Assembly (NCBI RefSeq): GCF_001053095.1 | Contig: NZ_CGBP01000001.1 | Location: 1-64,000, forward strand | Reading direction: 5' to 3' | Length of the DNA: 64,000 nt | DNA from: Yersinia similis | Lineage (GTDB): Bacteria; Pseudomonadota; Gammaproteobacteria; Enterobacterales; Enterobacteriaceae | In this document: positions 1-8,543 of the stretch, piece after piece | Numbering within the stretch: the stretch's first letter is position 1 | Layout: every line of letters starts with the position of its first letter | Position numbers and translations under genes: made by a program | Notes under the pieces: generated by a model | What the model saw: the letters and a program-made list of their open reading frames with translations, nothing else | Database searches by the model: none | Told to the model about the DNA's origin: nothing

Positions 1-51
1 GCGTTGCGTGATGAAATGTATAAATGTGATGCGAAATTAGATGCGCTATAA
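1..51 (+). CDS. C-terminal tail of an unidentified gene (partial)
   Basis: Reading frame 1 is open from the window edge to a TAA at 49-51 and gives a 16-residue charged tail ending KLDAL. The start lies outside the window. It is followed 29 bases later by another small gene with a good ribosome binding site, so it probably belongs to the same phage-like cluster. Too little is visible to name a function. Confidence 0.4.
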   Translation, partial: ALRDEMYKCDAKLDAL

Positions 52-80
52 TCCTCCTGAACGTAAATAAGGAGAATATA

Positions 81-344
81 ATGGAAGTGGATTATATGTT
101 GATTGGTTACGGAATGGACGGGCAGATACACAGAGATGAGTATCCAAAAAATAATATACGGATTATTGAACCTATAGTATCAAGGTCTGACTCTGGTCAT
201 CATGGCGGACCAATAAAAACATTTGAAGTTGATACGGTAACTTTCAATGGTAGAAAATATGCCATTGGCACCAGTCGAAGCACTAATAGCGATGAAGTTT
301 TTCGCTTGATTGATAGCTCTGGAGTCTCGCCAATTCCGGAATAA
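81..344 (+). CDS. Hypothetical small phage-island protein (87 aa)
   Basis: I do not recognise this protein. The start is supported by an AAGGAG ribosome binding site (69-74) at good spacing. The product is soluble, with no signal peptide or membrane segment, and has an aromatic/glycine-rich N-terminus. The sequence is AT-rich compared with the core genes to the right, as is the rest of the cluster. An intrinsic terminator follows directly, so it is likely the last gene of its transcript. Its position beside xis and int suggests prophage cargo; function is unknown. Confidence 0.6.
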   Translation: MEVDYMLIGYGMDGQIHRDEYPKNNIRIIEPIVSRSDSGHHGGPIKTFEVDTVTFNGRKYAIGTSRSTNSDEVFRLIDSSGVSPIPE

Positions 345-375
345 ATTCAAATAAACGCGTCACTATATCAATGAG

Positions 376-398
376 CCTCGCTAAATGCGGGGTTTTTT
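376..398 (+). terminator. Intrinsic terminator after the 87-aa ORF
   Basis: A six-base-pair GC-rich stem (CCTCGC/GCGGGG, one G-T pair) with a five-base loop is followed by six T residues. It ends the transcript of the ORF at 81-344. Confidence 0.75.
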
Positions 399-451
399 AT
401 TGCCTAAAAATGGACTCTCAGTAAACGGATTTCATTATCTGGAGACTCACT

Positions 452-595
452 ATGTGTGACGAAATCGATCAAGCCCAAAACCTTGAATTACTCAACATTG
501 AAATCGGAATAGCTAATCACAAGCCAACAATGACGTTTACCGGATTTTGCCATTTTGCAGAGTGTCGCCGGAAAATTCACGAGGGCATGTTCTGA
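452..595 (+). CDS. Small phage protein resembling TraR/DksA-type zinc-finger proteins (47 aa, possibly truncated)
   Basis: The ORF has a GGAG ribosome binding site at 441-444. It starts MCDEIDQAQ, as small phage zinc-finger proteins of the TraR/DksA type do (typically M-x-D-x-I-D-x-A), and carries one cysteine pair in GFCHFAEC. Relatives have a second cysteine pair near the C-terminus; here a TGA stops the frame right after EGMF. A shifted frame stays open across this point and begins with Cys-Ser-Glu, so a frameshift may have removed the second half of the finger. It lies just upstream of xis, a usual place for such genes in lambdoid phages. The family call rests on motif resemblance only. 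Confidence 0.45.
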   Translation: MCDEIDQAQNLELLNIEIGIANHKPTMTFTGFCHFAECRRKIHEGMF

Positions 596-636
596 GACCG
601 ACAGAGCAATCGCACGAATAATACAGAGGCAAGACC

Positions 637-960
637 ATGAGAAACAACACGACGCAAAAAAAAATAGCCGCCCTCCATAAGGCTCAACCCAACTCATTGA
701 AAATCAGTCTCAAAGAATGGAATGAGCAACAGCCACGAAAACGATGCATGGAAACAGTGAGGCGCTGGGCGCGCGCTGGCATGCTTTACCCTGCACCGGA
801 GTTTGACGGATATGAGTACCTGATAGATTCTGCGGCCGTAAAGCATGATCCCCGCAACTCCCAGAAAATAAACATAGTAAGCCTCATGGAGAGAGTTAAT
901 GGGCCGACCACGCAATCACGCCAATCGCGGGCTACCGCCAAACTTATACGTAAGAAATAA
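637..960 (+). CDS. xis: Lambda-type excisionase (Xis)
   Basis: This directionality factor bends DNA at the attachment arms and switches Int from integration to excision. Residues about 22-70 match lambda Xis closely in pattern: a LKEWN-type start, then METVRRWARAGMLYP (lambda LETVRRWVRECRIFP), then GYEYLIDSAAVK (lambda GREYLFHESAVK). This is the winged-helix fold with its DNA-contacting Arg-Arg-Trp. At 107 aa it is longer than the 72 aa of lambda because of an N-terminal extension and a basic tail. A later start is possible. Its 3' end overlaps int by 62 bases in another frame, the same overlapping xis-int layout as lambda. Confidence 0.85.
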   Translation: MRNNTTQKKIAALHKAQPNSLKISLKEWNEQQPRKRCMETVRRWARAGMLYPAPEFDGYEYLIDSAAVKHDPRNSQKINIVSLMERVNGPTTQSRQSRATAKLIRKK

Positions 961-1960
961 CGGCTATTACTGCTACCGAGACCCAAGGACGGGTAAGGAG
1001 TACGGGGTTGGCATTGATAAACGCGAGGCTATCAATCAAGCCGTAGAAGCAAATATGCAATTAATATACCCGGACATAATAAAACTAGTTGATCGAATAA
1101 ACGCTGAAAACACAATGACATTTCATGAATGGCTAGATCGCTATTATGAAATTGTTAATACCAGGGGATTAAAGAAAAGCACACTTGTAAATTATAAAAG
1201 CTGGATAGGTATTTTTAGAACATCATTCAATAATTCCAGTTTAGCCAGCATAACAACAAAAGATATTGCTGGATTTATTAACACTCAAGTAAATCAAGGC
1301 AAGTCTGCCAGTGCAAAATTAATGCGGGGTGCATTGCTTGACCTATTTCGAGAGGCAATCTCCGAAGGTCATATTAATGCTAACCCGGTCGAAGCAACAA
1401 GAACCCCAAAGGTTGAAGTCATGCGATCCAGACTGACATTAGAAAACTATAAAATAATCAGATATTCAGCCAATGAGCTACCTCCGTGGGCTGGGCTAAG
1501 TATGGACTTAGCACTTATAACCGGGCAGCGACTTGGTGATATATGCAAACTGAAATGGGAAGATATTCACGATGATAAATTATGGATAATACAGAGGAAG
1601 ACACAAGCAAAATTATCAATACCTTTATCAATAAGCATCAACGGTATCGATTTGCGATCAGTGATCGATAAATGCAAATCGCTGTTTGGTAATACAGATT
1701 TTGTACTTTCAACAAATAGAGGGGGATTTGTAGCTGAGAGGACTATGACAGAGGGGTTTATGAATGCGCGCCTGAAGTCTGGACTTCAATGGAAAGGAAC
1801 ACCGCCATCTTTTCATGAGATAAGAAGTTTATCCGCAAGACTGTATACTGACGCCAAAGGTGGCGAGTTCGCCCAACATTTATTAGGCCACAAATCAGCA
1901 CAGATGACCGCTAAGTATCAAGATAGCCGTGGTAGTGAGTGGGATGATATTACTATATGA
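899..1960 (+). CDS. int: Lambda-family tyrosine integrase
   Basis: This site-specific recombinase integrates and excises the element. It is 353 aa against 356 for lambda Int and looks homologous end to end. The N-terminal arm-binding domain reads RGLPPNLYVRNNGYYCYRDP (lambda RDLPPNLYIRNNGYYCYRDP). The catalytic set is complete: Arg211 (GQRLGD), Lys234, His306 and Arg309 (HEIRS), His331 (LLGHKS) and nucleophile Tyr340. Start ATG 899 has GGAGAG upstream inside xis. The 3' end points at rlmI 67 bases away, so attP-derived sequence should lie between them. The gene looks intact, so the element may still be able to excise. Confidence 0.95.
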   Translation: MGRPRNHANRGLPPNLYVRNNGYYCYRDPRTGKEYGVGIDKREAINQAVEANMQLIYPDIIKLVDRINAENTMTFHEWLDRYYEIVNTRGLKKSTLVNYKSWIGIFRTSFNNSSLASITTKDIAGFINTQVNQGKSASAKLMRGALLDLFREAISEGHINANPVEATRTPKVEVMRSRLTLENYKIIRYSANELPPWAGLSMDLALITGQRLGDICKLKWEDIHDDKLWIIQRKTQAKLSIPLSISINGIDLRSVIDKCKSLFGNTDFVLSTNRGGFVAERTMTEGFMNARLKSGLQWKGTPPSFHEIRSLSARLYTDAKGGEFAQHLLGHKSAQMTAKYQDSRGSEWDDITI

Positions 1961-2027
1961 TTGTGACCTTATTTTGATTGATAATGACTTATCAATTTTA
2001 ACCTTTTGATTTTAAAGGGATATTATA
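1961..2027. other. Candidate attachment-site region between int and rlmI
   Basis: In lambda-like prophages the hybrid att site sits directly beyond the int stop codon. These 67 bases hold a perfect 8-bp inverted repeat with a 4-base spacer (ATTGATAA / TTATCAAT, 1977-1996), then an AT-rich stretch and the rlmI ribosome binding site. The inverted repeat could be the core with its two core-type Int sites. The second att copy is not in the window, so the core cannot be defined here. Confidence 0.4.
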
Positions 2028-3212
2028 ATGCGCTTATTTCTTGCTAAAGGACGTGAAAAATCCTTACTTCGTCGCCACCCATGGATTTTCTCTGGGGCGG
2101 TTCAACGCCTTGAAGGTGATGCACTTCCCGGTGAAACCATAGATATCCTTGATAGTCAGGGAAAATGGTTGGCCCGTGCCGCCTACTCGCCTGAATCACA
2201 AATTTTGGCACGAGTCTGGACGTTCAAACAAGATGAGGTTATAGACTGCGCATTCTTTATTCGCCGCCTACAACAAGCCCAGAATTGGCGAGATTGGCTG
2301 GCACAGCGTGATGGCCTTGATGGCTACCGCCTGATTGCCGGTGAATCTGATGGCCTTCCGGGCATTACTATTGACCGTTTCCAGAATTTCCTGGTGCTAC
2401 AGTTACTTTCTGCCGGTGCCGAATATCAACGTGAAACGTTGGTCAGTGCGTTACAACATTGCTATCCAGAATGTTCGATTTATGATCGTTCCGATGTTTC
2501 TGTCCGTAAAAAAGAAGGTTTGCCACTGACTCAAGGCCTTGTCTGTGGCGAAATGCCACCAGCCCTGCTGCCGATTAGCGAAAATGGCATGCAACTCTTC
2601 GTTGATATCCAGCAAGGTCATAAAACTGGTTTCTATTTAGATCAACGCGATAGCCGCTTAGCGGCCCGTAATTATGCCAATGGCCGCCGTGTTCTGAACT
2701 GCTTCTCATATACGGGAGCTTTTGCTGTCGCTGCGTTGATGGGCAATTGCCAACAGGTCATTAGTGTTGATACATCACAATCCGTGTTAGATATTGCGAA
2801 ACAAAACATTGAGCTTAACCAGTTGGACCTGAGCAAAACGGAGTTTGTCCGTGACGATGTATTCCAATTGTTGCGTAGCTATCGCGCTCAAGGGGAAAAA
2901 TTCGACATGATCATTATGGATCCACCTAAATTTGTTGAGAATAAAAGCCAATTAGCCAGTGCATGCCGTGGCTATAAGGATATCAATATGTTGGCGATTC
3001 AATTATTGCGCCCTGGTGGTATCTTGCTCAGTTTCTCTTGTTCAGGTTTGATGCCAGTCGACTTATTCCAGAAAATTTTGGCCGATGCCGCGTTAGATGC
3101 AGGCCATGACATACAGTTTATAGAGCAGTTCCGCCAAGCTGCAGATCACCCGGTTATTGCGGCTTATCCAGAAGGATTATATCTAAAAGGATTCGCGTGT
3201 CGGGTAATGTAA
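2028..3212 (+). CDS. rlmI: 23S rRNA m5C1962 methyltransferase RlmI
   Basis: RlmI uses S-adenosylmethionine to methylate C1962 of 23S rRNA. At 394 aa it is the usual family length. An N-terminal PUA-like RNA-binding part (about 1-75) precedes the Rossmann methyltransferase domain with [13 protein letters not shown] (about 195-207), SAM motif [14 protein letters not shown] (about 225-237), MDPPKF (about 298-302) and the catalytic cysteine in FSCSG (Cys338). The first core gene right of the prophage edge, its native upstream region has been replaced or displaced by the integrated element, so its promoter may differ from uninfected relatives. Confidence 0.97.
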   Translation: MRLFLAKGREKSLLRRHPWIFSGAVQRLEGDALPGETIDILDSQGKWLARAAYSPESQILARVWTFKQDEVIDCAFFIRRLQQAQNWRDWLAQRDGLDGYRLIAGESDGLPGITIDRFQNFLVLQLLSAGAEYQRETLVSALQHCYPECSIYDRSDVSVRKKEGLPLTQGLVCGEMPPALLPISENGMQLFVDIQQGHKTGFYLDQRDSRLAARNYANGRRVLNCFSYTGAFAVAALMGNCQQVISVDTSQSVLDIAKQNIELNQLDLSKTEFVRDDVFQLLRSYRAQGEKFDMIIMDPPKFVENKSQLASACRGYKDINMLAIQLLRPGGILLSFSCSGLMPVDLFQKILADAALDAGHDIQFIEQFRQAADHPVIAAYPEGLYLKGFACRVM

Positions 3213-3240
3213 CTTGAAATATCCTGCGACACCCTCATAT
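3213..3240 (+). promoter_or_regulatory. Sigma-32-like heat-shock promoter of hspQ
   Basis: CTTGAA (3213-3218), then 13 bases, then CCCTCATAT (3232-3240) fits the sigma-32 pattern CTTGAA-N13/14-CCCCATNT well. It lies directly downstream of rlmI and about 33 bases before hspQ, a known sigma-32-dependent gene in E. coli. Seen as a motif only. Confidence 0.65.
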
Positions 3241-3272
3241 ATAAGACAGCGAAAAGTTCTCGGGAGGTTATC

Positions 3273-3590
3273 ATGATCGCCAGCAAATTCGGTATAGGCC
3301 AGCAGGTTCGCCACAGCCTGCACGGGTATTTGGGAGTGGTGATTGATATCGATCCTGAATATTCTCTTGCACCTCCTGAACCTGATGAGGTTGCAAACAA
3401 CAAGATCTTACGTTCATCACCTTGGTATCATGTGGTAATAGAAGATGACGATGGGCAGCCGGTACATACCTATCTGGCTGAAGCGCAACTGACTTATGAA
3501 GATGTGGATGCACACCCAGAGCAACCTTCATTAGATGAACTTGCGGCCTCGATCCGCCACCAGTTGCAGGCTCCGCACCTACGTAACTGA
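3273..3590 (+). CDS. hspQ: Heat-shock protein HspQ (YccV family)
   Basis: HspQ is a small cytoplasmic heat-shock protein that binds hemimethylated oriC DNA in E. coli and acts as a specificity enhancer of Lon protease. The 105-aa product covers the whole YccV domain, including the conserved FGIGQQVRH start and the acidic [10 protein letters not shown] stretch. Start ATG 3273 has GGGAGG just upstream. Own promoter (sigma-32-like, 3213-3240) and own terminator (3647-3681) make it a single-gene unit. Confidence 0.95.
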   Translation: MIASKFGIGQQVRHSLHGYLGVVIDIDPEYSLAPPEPDEVANNKILRSSPWYHVVIEDDDGQPVHTYLAEAQLTYEDVDAHPEQPSLDELAASIRHQLQAPHLRN

Positions 3591-3646
3591 GCCATGTTAG
3601 TGAATATCAAACCGGTGTTGATTGCCTGGTTAATGACATAACTCGC

Positions 3647-3681
3647 CACCCTGTGAGCAACGCGCTGACAGGGTGTTTTTT
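3647..3681 (+). terminator. Intrinsic terminator of hspQ
   Basis: Perfect 8-bp stem CACCCTGT / ACAGGGTG with a 13-base loop, then a run of six T. It lies between the convergent hspQ and yccU. Confidence 0.85.
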
Positions 3682-3709
3682 AGAAAGCCCAGAGTCGGTA
3701 CATTGGACG

Positions 3710-4126
3710 TCACCCTTTTTCTAATCCCAAGCGGGGAAGCTCAATCTTAGGGCAGCGATCCATCACTACCTGCAACCCTGCATCGGCAGCCAATATGGCA
3801 GCTTGTTCATTAATAACACCTAGTTGTAGCCACAGCACCTTAGCACCAATAGCAATGGCATCCTGTGCAATGCCATATGCAGCATCAGAATTACGAAACA
3901 CATCTACCATATCAATAGCATGTGGGATATCGGCTAATTCAGCATAAACCAACTGACCAAGCAGCAATTCTCCTGCCAGTTTAGGATTGACTGGTGTGAC
4001 CTGATACCCCTGCTGTAGCAGATACACCATAACACGATAGCTGGCCCGTGATGGGGCATCACTCGCTCCAACTAATGCTATGGTTTTTACCTTTTTGAGT
4101 ATGTCAGCGATATATTTATCATGCAT
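3710..4126 (-). CDS. yccU: YccU-type CoA-binding domain protein
   Basis: A 138-aa single-domain protein of the CoA-binding (succinyl-CoA ligase-like Rossmann) family. The nucleotide-binding loop is [16 protein letters not shown] (about residues 15-30). The conserved [10 protein letters not shown] and the C-terminal [11 protein letters not shown] stretch are present. The biochemical role in enterobacteria is not established. Convergent with hspQ and transcribed alone, as in E. coli. Confidence 0.93.
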   Translation of the reverse strand: MHDKYIADILKKVKTIALVGASDAPSRASYRVMVYLLQQGYQVTPVNPKLAGELLLGQLVYAELADIPHAIDMVDVFRNSDAAYGIAQDAIAIGAKVLWLQLGVINEQAAILAADAGLQVVMDRCPKIELPRLGLEKG

Positions 4127-4439
4127 TATTCAGTTCCTCTGATTCGCTAAAAGAATATTCCAAACCCTTCACTTTCGATGGATTAACTAATATTAGCGAG
4201 TTTCCTAAGTGTACATCATGTAAAAAGAATCGATAAAAATACCATCTAATTGATTTGATTGAATAGTTGTAGATATTATTACCACCAAATTGTTTTTATT
4301 CTTAAAATTCATTAAGATAAAACAACACCCCCATCCAGAATGATCCGAGTAGTAAACAAATACAATGGATTGGAAAGACTTTGACACATGATCTGGCTTA
4401 CCTGACAATGTAAGCGGGTATCACCTTAAGGAGTAACAC
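4127..4439. other. Intergenic region between yccU and yccT
   Basis: 313 AT-rich bases between divergent genes must hold both promoters. I see no repeat or clear operator. The only ORF (4205-4408, minus) lacks a ribosome binding site and a recognisable protein. The yccT ribosome binding site AAGGAG is at 4428-4433. Confidence 0.6.
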
Positions 4440-5120
4440 ATGAAACTTGGTCTGGTTGCAGGGATGTTAGCCGTCTGCTTTAGTTTTTCGTCTGTCGCGA
4501 TGACATTAAAACTCACGCCAGAAATTGAGCTACTCGTCGTCGATGGCAAAAATATGTCTGGCTCCTTATTGAAAGGTGCCGATAGTTTGGAATTAAACAG
4601 TGGTATGCATCAGATTCTGTTTAAAGTGATAAAGCCGCTACCTACAGACCCCTTAGCTCTTTATTCTTCGCCGCCATTAATCGTGGTATTTAATGCTCAT
4701 AATACTCGGTCAGTTGCCATAAAATTACCGGCAATTAACACCCTGCGAGATGGACATCAATTCTCCAAAAATCCTTTATATCAACTTATTGGTGATAATG
4801 GGCACCCGTTATCTGTACGCCACGATGTTTTACACCAAGACCTTCTAAAGAATAGTACGACTCTTGAAACAGTAATGGCGGCATATAATGTTGGGAAATA
4901 CAACGCATCCGTCCCCGCGTTCGCGGCAATCCCGCCCTCACCGGTGAGTGCAGTGCCCGGTACGACGATTCCGGTTGCTGGCGTCAATACCCCACATAAA
5001 ACGGCCAGTTTGCAAGGTGAAAACGTCACCGAACAAATGCTGCAATATTGGTTCTTGCAAGCAAATCCGGAAACCCAAAAACGTTTCCTTATATGGGCAA
5101 AAAAACAACCTATCCACTAA
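4440..5120 (+). CDS. csgI: Periplasmic DUF2057 protein CsgI/YccT
   Basis: A 226-aa exported protein of the YccT/DUF2057 family. In E. coli the orthologue (CsgI) inhibits curli assembly in the periplasm. A Sec signal peptide of about 20 residues ends at VA before MTLKL. The body shows the family pattern ([28 protein letters not shown], a central proline-rich segment near 165-190 and the C-terminal [18 protein letters not shown]). Start ATG has AAGGAG seven bases upstream. The role in Yersinia is inferred by homology. Confidence 0.9.
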   Translation: MKLGLVAGMLAVCFSFSSVAMTLKLTPEIELLVVDGKNMSGSLLKGADSLELNSGMHQILFKVIKPLPTDPLALYSSPPLIVVFNAHNTRSVAIKLPAINTLRDGHQFSKNPLYQLIGDNGHPLSVRHDVLHQDLLKNSTTLETVMAAYNVGKYNASVPAFAAIPPSPVSAVPGTTIPVAGVNTPHKTASLQGENVTEQMLQYWFLQANPETQKRFLIWAKKQPIH

Positions 5121-5298
5121 AAAATGTGCCACCTATTAGCGTGTTAACCTCTGTCATCGGCACCATTTCCCCCAGAGCCGTGTTTAATCATCAGGTTATG
5201 CCTACTTTCTCGCATTTCTTTGTGCTGCTACTATGCACAAAATCACCATTTCAGTAATCTGTCAGTAAACCTATTGGCTATTACTGAAGGATATCTTG

Positions 5299-5757
5299 AT
5301 GGAACTTACTACCCGCACTATTGCGGCTCGCAAACACATTGCCCTTGTTTCCCATGATCACTGTAAGAAATCACTGCTCGCATGGGTGATGGAAAACAGA
5401 GATCTACTGGCACAGCACGAGCTCTATGCCACAGGGACCACAGGTAATTTAGTGCAGAATGCGACAGGTATTGATGTGCACTGTTTACTCAGTGGCCCGA
5501 TGGGCGGTGATCAGGAAGTGGGTGCGCTGATATCTGAGAAGAAGATAGATATCCTGATTTTCTTCTGGGATCCGCTCAATGCAGTTCCACATGACCCAGA
5601 TGTGAAAGCCCTGCTGCGCCTGGCAACAGTATGGAATATTCCGGTAGCGACTAACCGCTCTACTGCAGATTTCTTAATTGGCTCTGCCTTGTTTAGTAAC
5701 GAAGTCACCATCGCCATCCCTGATTATGACCATTACATGCAACAGCGCCTGAAATAG
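5299..5757 (+). CDS. mgsA: Methylglyoxal synthase
   Basis: MgsA converts dihydroxyacetone phosphate to methylglyoxal plus phosphate, bypassing lower glycolysis when phosphate is limiting. The 152-aa product matches E. coli. Active-site residues are visible: His19-Asp20 (VSHDHC), the TGTTG phosphate loop (about 45-49), Asp71 (GPMGGDQ), His98 and Asp101 (VPHDPD). ATG 5299 is preferred over the in-frame TTG three bases earlier because it gives the conserved MELTTR start with AAGG at a good distance. Confidence 0.97.
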   Translation: MELTTRTIAARKHIALVSHDHCKKSLLAWVMENRDLLAQHELYATGTTGNLVQNATGIDVHCLLSGPMGGDQEVGALISEKKIDILIFFWDPLNAVPHDPDVKALLRLATVWNIPVATNRSTADFLIGSALFSNEVTIAIPDYDHYMQQRLK

Positions 5758-5764
5758 GCAACTC

Positions 5765-5787
5765 ACCCGGTGGCTCAACCACCGGGT
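5765..5787. terminator. Hairpin between convergent mgsA and helD
   Basis: Perfect 9-bp stem ACCCGGTGG / CCACCGGGT with a five-base loop. The T-tract is weak on both sides, so it may be a bidirectional or Rho-assisted terminator. Confidence 0.6.
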
Positions 5788-5819
5788 TTAGTATTGAGAC
5801 ATCGCATTTATTATGTTGA

Positions 5820-7874
5820 CTAGGGCTTGCGTTGCACCAGGGCACCTAATTCACTGAGTTGAGAAACAAAAACAGACGGCCGTGCCGTGTCTTGTAGTAA
5901 CCACACTTGATGCTTAGCACGCGTTATCGCGACATAAAGCAAACGCCGCTCTTCCGCATCAGGGAAATCTTCGGGAGGAGGCAGCAACACATCTTCCAGT
6001 ACAGATTCCCGCGCTGCGGCTGGGAACCCATCATTGCCCTCATGTAAGCCAACGATAATGACATAATCAGCCTGCTGCCCCTTGCTGGCATGAATGGTCA
6101 TAAAATCGACAGTCAACTTTGGCCACCGCGTCGTGGCTTTTTGCAAAACTTCGGGGCGTAAATGATGGTAACGCGCCAATATCAGGATACGTTCGCCTTC
6201 CTTAACAAAGCCGCTTAATTTATCCAATAAGGTATCCAACTGCGTATCGGGTAAGATCATCACCGATTTTTTATTACCCTTACTCAAGCTGTTAAGTGGT
6301 TTCTTCAGTTGATAAGGGTTTTGCTGAATAAACCGGTTCGCAATATCACCAATCCGATCGTTAAAGCGGTAAGTCGTATCCAGTGCACATTCAGCCCCTT
6401 CACCAAAATGCTCACTAAAAGCCGTTGTCAGCGAAAGCTCAGCACCACTGAAGCGGTAAATAGCCTGCCAATCATCGCCAACCGCAAACAGGCAAGTTTG
6501 CTTATTCTGTTTACGCAGTGCCGCGAGTAACATCGCCCTTTGTGGTGAGATATCCTGGAACTCATCAACCAAAACATGCTTCCATGGGCTGACAAAGCGC
6601 CCTTTCTCCAGCAAGTTAACCGCCTGATGAATCAACCCAGAAAAATCGACGGCCCCCTCATCTTTCAATGCCGTTTTCCATGCTTTTAGTAACGGTGCCA
6701 TTAAACGGATACGCTTCTGAAACAGATCACGCACCTCATCATTCGCTTGCTCAATCATTTCAGCCTGACTGCCACCGTGCATACGCATCAAACCTACCCA
6801 GCGTTCAAGACGACTTGCCAGCCTCGCAGCCAACCGTTTGTCCTGCCAGAAATCGCCGTCAGCAACGTCCCACGCCAACTCATCAGTTAACCACTCTCGC
6901 CACCCTTTGGCCTGTGCTTTCTTCTCACTACACTGTTGTTGCCAATGTTTAATTAGCAACGCCCTTCTGGCCTGGCTGTCAGACTCAAGCTTGCTGATAA
7001 CCGGTGTTTTGCGGCTACCTTGCTGGATAATATGCAATGCCAGAGCATGAAAAGTTTTAGCTTGAATATCATCCACGCCCAGGCGTTGCTTAATACGGCT
7101 ATTCATCTCATCGGCCGCCTGGCGACCAAATGCCAGCAATAAAATCTGCTCAGGCAGTGCCTCATTACGACGTAGCAACCAGCCAGCACGCGCCACCAGC
7201 ACCGATGTTTTACCGCTACCGGCGCCTGCTAACACCAAAACTGAGTCTTCACCGTTAACCACCGCACGGCTTTGTGACGCATTAAGGGGCGAGGTTTCTA
7301 CATTTTGGAAAAAATCTTGATACTCCTCCAACATACGGGCTGTCCATTGCTGATTACATCGTTCAACACTGTAACGACCTTGCTGTAACCAACGCAGGCA
7401 AAATTCATAATCTGCTCGACAGGATTCAAACGCCACTAAGCGTTCTACTGGCATTGGCAAGGCACCGAATGCCTCGCGGATCATGACTTGTATCTGGCCT
7501 AATTCACTGCGTTTAAACCATTTATCCTGCTGTTCAATTCGCTTAATTGACTCCACTTGTTTATGCAGCACCTCGGCACAAACCTGGCTCATCTCTTCAC
7601 TCCATTGCTGCCATACCCTCAGCAAGTAATGATAGAAATGTTGTGTTTCCTGCCATTCAGTACCGTGCAACCGTACAACTTTCTGCTGCGGCAACTCAAA
7701 TTCAAGCTCGCCCCAAACGATACCTCGTTTACACTGAATACTAACCAGTTGGTTAAAAGGGATTAGGTATTGATGTTTATCACCGCATACTTCGATGCCT
7801 GCATTCAGCAAGCGGACCCGGTTATAGGGGTGCTGAGACAGATGTTTGCCAAAAGATGTCGCTTTAAGTTCCAT
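5820..7874 (-). CDS. helD: DNA helicase IV (UvrD/Rep superfamily 1)
   Basis: HelD is an ATP-dependent 3'-5' DNA helicase. The 684 aa equal the E. coli length. An N-terminal family-specific region (about 1-190) is followed by Walker A LAGAGSGKTSV (about 215-226), the LLLAFGRQAA motif Ia, Walker B VDEFQDISPQR, GDDWQAIYRFSGA (motif III), the late DFMTIHASKGQQAD motif V and RRLLYVAITRAKHQ motif VI. All motifs are intact. Transcribed divergently from yccF. Confidence 0.97.
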   Translation of the reverse strand: MELKATSFGKHLSQHPYNRVRLLNAGIEVCGDKHQYLIPFNQLVSIQCKRGIVWGELEFELPQQKVVRLHGTEWQETQHFYHYLLRVWQQWSEEMSQVCAEVLHKQVESIKRIEQQDKWFKRSELGQIQVMIREAFGALPMPVERLVAFESCRADYEFCLRWLQQGRYSVERCNQQWTARMLEEYQDFFQNVETSPLNASQSRAVVNGEDSVLVLAGAGSGKTSVLVARAGWLLRRNEALPEQILLLAFGRQAADEMNSRIKQRLGVDDIQAKTFHALALHIIQQGSRKTPVISKLESDSQARRALLIKHWQQQCSEKKAQAKGWREWLTDELAWDVADGDFWQDKRLAARLASRLERWVGLMRMHGGSQAEMIEQANDEVRDLFQKRIRLMAPLLKAWKTALKDEGAVDFSGLIHQAVNLLEKGRFVSPWKHVLVDEFQDISPQRAMLLAALRKQNKQTCLFAVGDDWQAIYRFSGAELSLTTAFSEHFGEGAECALDTTYRFNDRIGDIANRFIQQNPYQLKKPLNSLSKGNKKSVMILPDTQLDTLLDKLSGFVKEGERILILARYHHLRPEVLQKATTRWPKLTVDFMTIHASKGQQADYVIIVGLHEGNDGFPAAARESVLEDVLLPPPEDFPDAEERRLLYVAITRAKHQVWLLQDTARPSVFVSQLSELGALVQRKP

Positions 7875-8067
7875 ATCTGCGCGCCATAACCCATATCAAG
7901 TGAATTGAAGTAACATGATGGAGTGTAAATAAAATAATTGAGTTTAAACAACAGGTATCCGATAGTTGGCAACAGAAACTAACCTGTATTGAGAGTGTGA
8001 ATGGTTAGCATATGCTATCACTCAGCCACATTGCGGTTTTTTCACTCACCGAGGAAAACTCATTATT

Positions 8068-8514
8068 ATGCGTACTGTATTGAATGTTCTTAACTTTGTT
8101 TTAGGTGGTTTTTTCACGACGCTAGGCTGGCTATTAGCAACGTTGGTCAGTGTCATCTTGATCTTTACCTTACCATTAACCCGCTCTTGCTGGGAAATTA
8201 CCAAATTATCACTCCTTCCTTATGGTAACGAAGCGATCCACGTCAATGAATTATATCCAGAAAAAAGTAATGCGCTGTTCACCGCAGGAGGGGCTTTACT
8301 GAATATTGTTTGGTTTATATTATTTGGCTGGTGGTTATGTTTATCTCATATAGCTGCGGGGATTGTGCAGTGTATGACCATAATTGGTATTCCGGTAGGC
8401 ATCACCAATTTTAAAATTGCTGCCATCGCCTTATGGCCAGTTGGCCGTCGAGTTGTTTCGGTAGAAGTGGCGCAGCAAGCCAGAGTGGCTAATGCTCAAC
8501 GCCAGCATCGGTAA
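8068..8514 (+). CDS. yccF: YccF inner-membrane protein
   Basis: A 148-aa integral membrane protein of the YccF family, with about four hydrophobic segments and the repeated family motif ending PxGxxxFKIAxxALWPxGR near residues 115-135. Function is unknown. It is followed 29 bases later by yccS and is probably cotranscribed with it. The upstream palindrome at 8006-8017 might be an operator. Confidence 0.93.
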   Translation: MRTVLNVLNFVLGGFFTTLGWLLATLVSVILIFTLPLTRSCWEITKLSLLPYGNEAIHVNELYPEKSNALFTAGGALLNIVWFILFGWWLCLSHIAAGIVQCMTIIGIPVGITNFKIAAIALWPVGRRVVSVEVAQQARVANAQRQHR

Positions 8515-8543
8515 CACTGAATTTTTCTGTTTTAGAGGTTTTT

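Noticed and set aside
4205..4408. 67-codon minus-strand ORF between yccU and yccT
   Set aside because: No ribosome binding site, no domain, odd composition, and it fills a region needed for divergent promoters.
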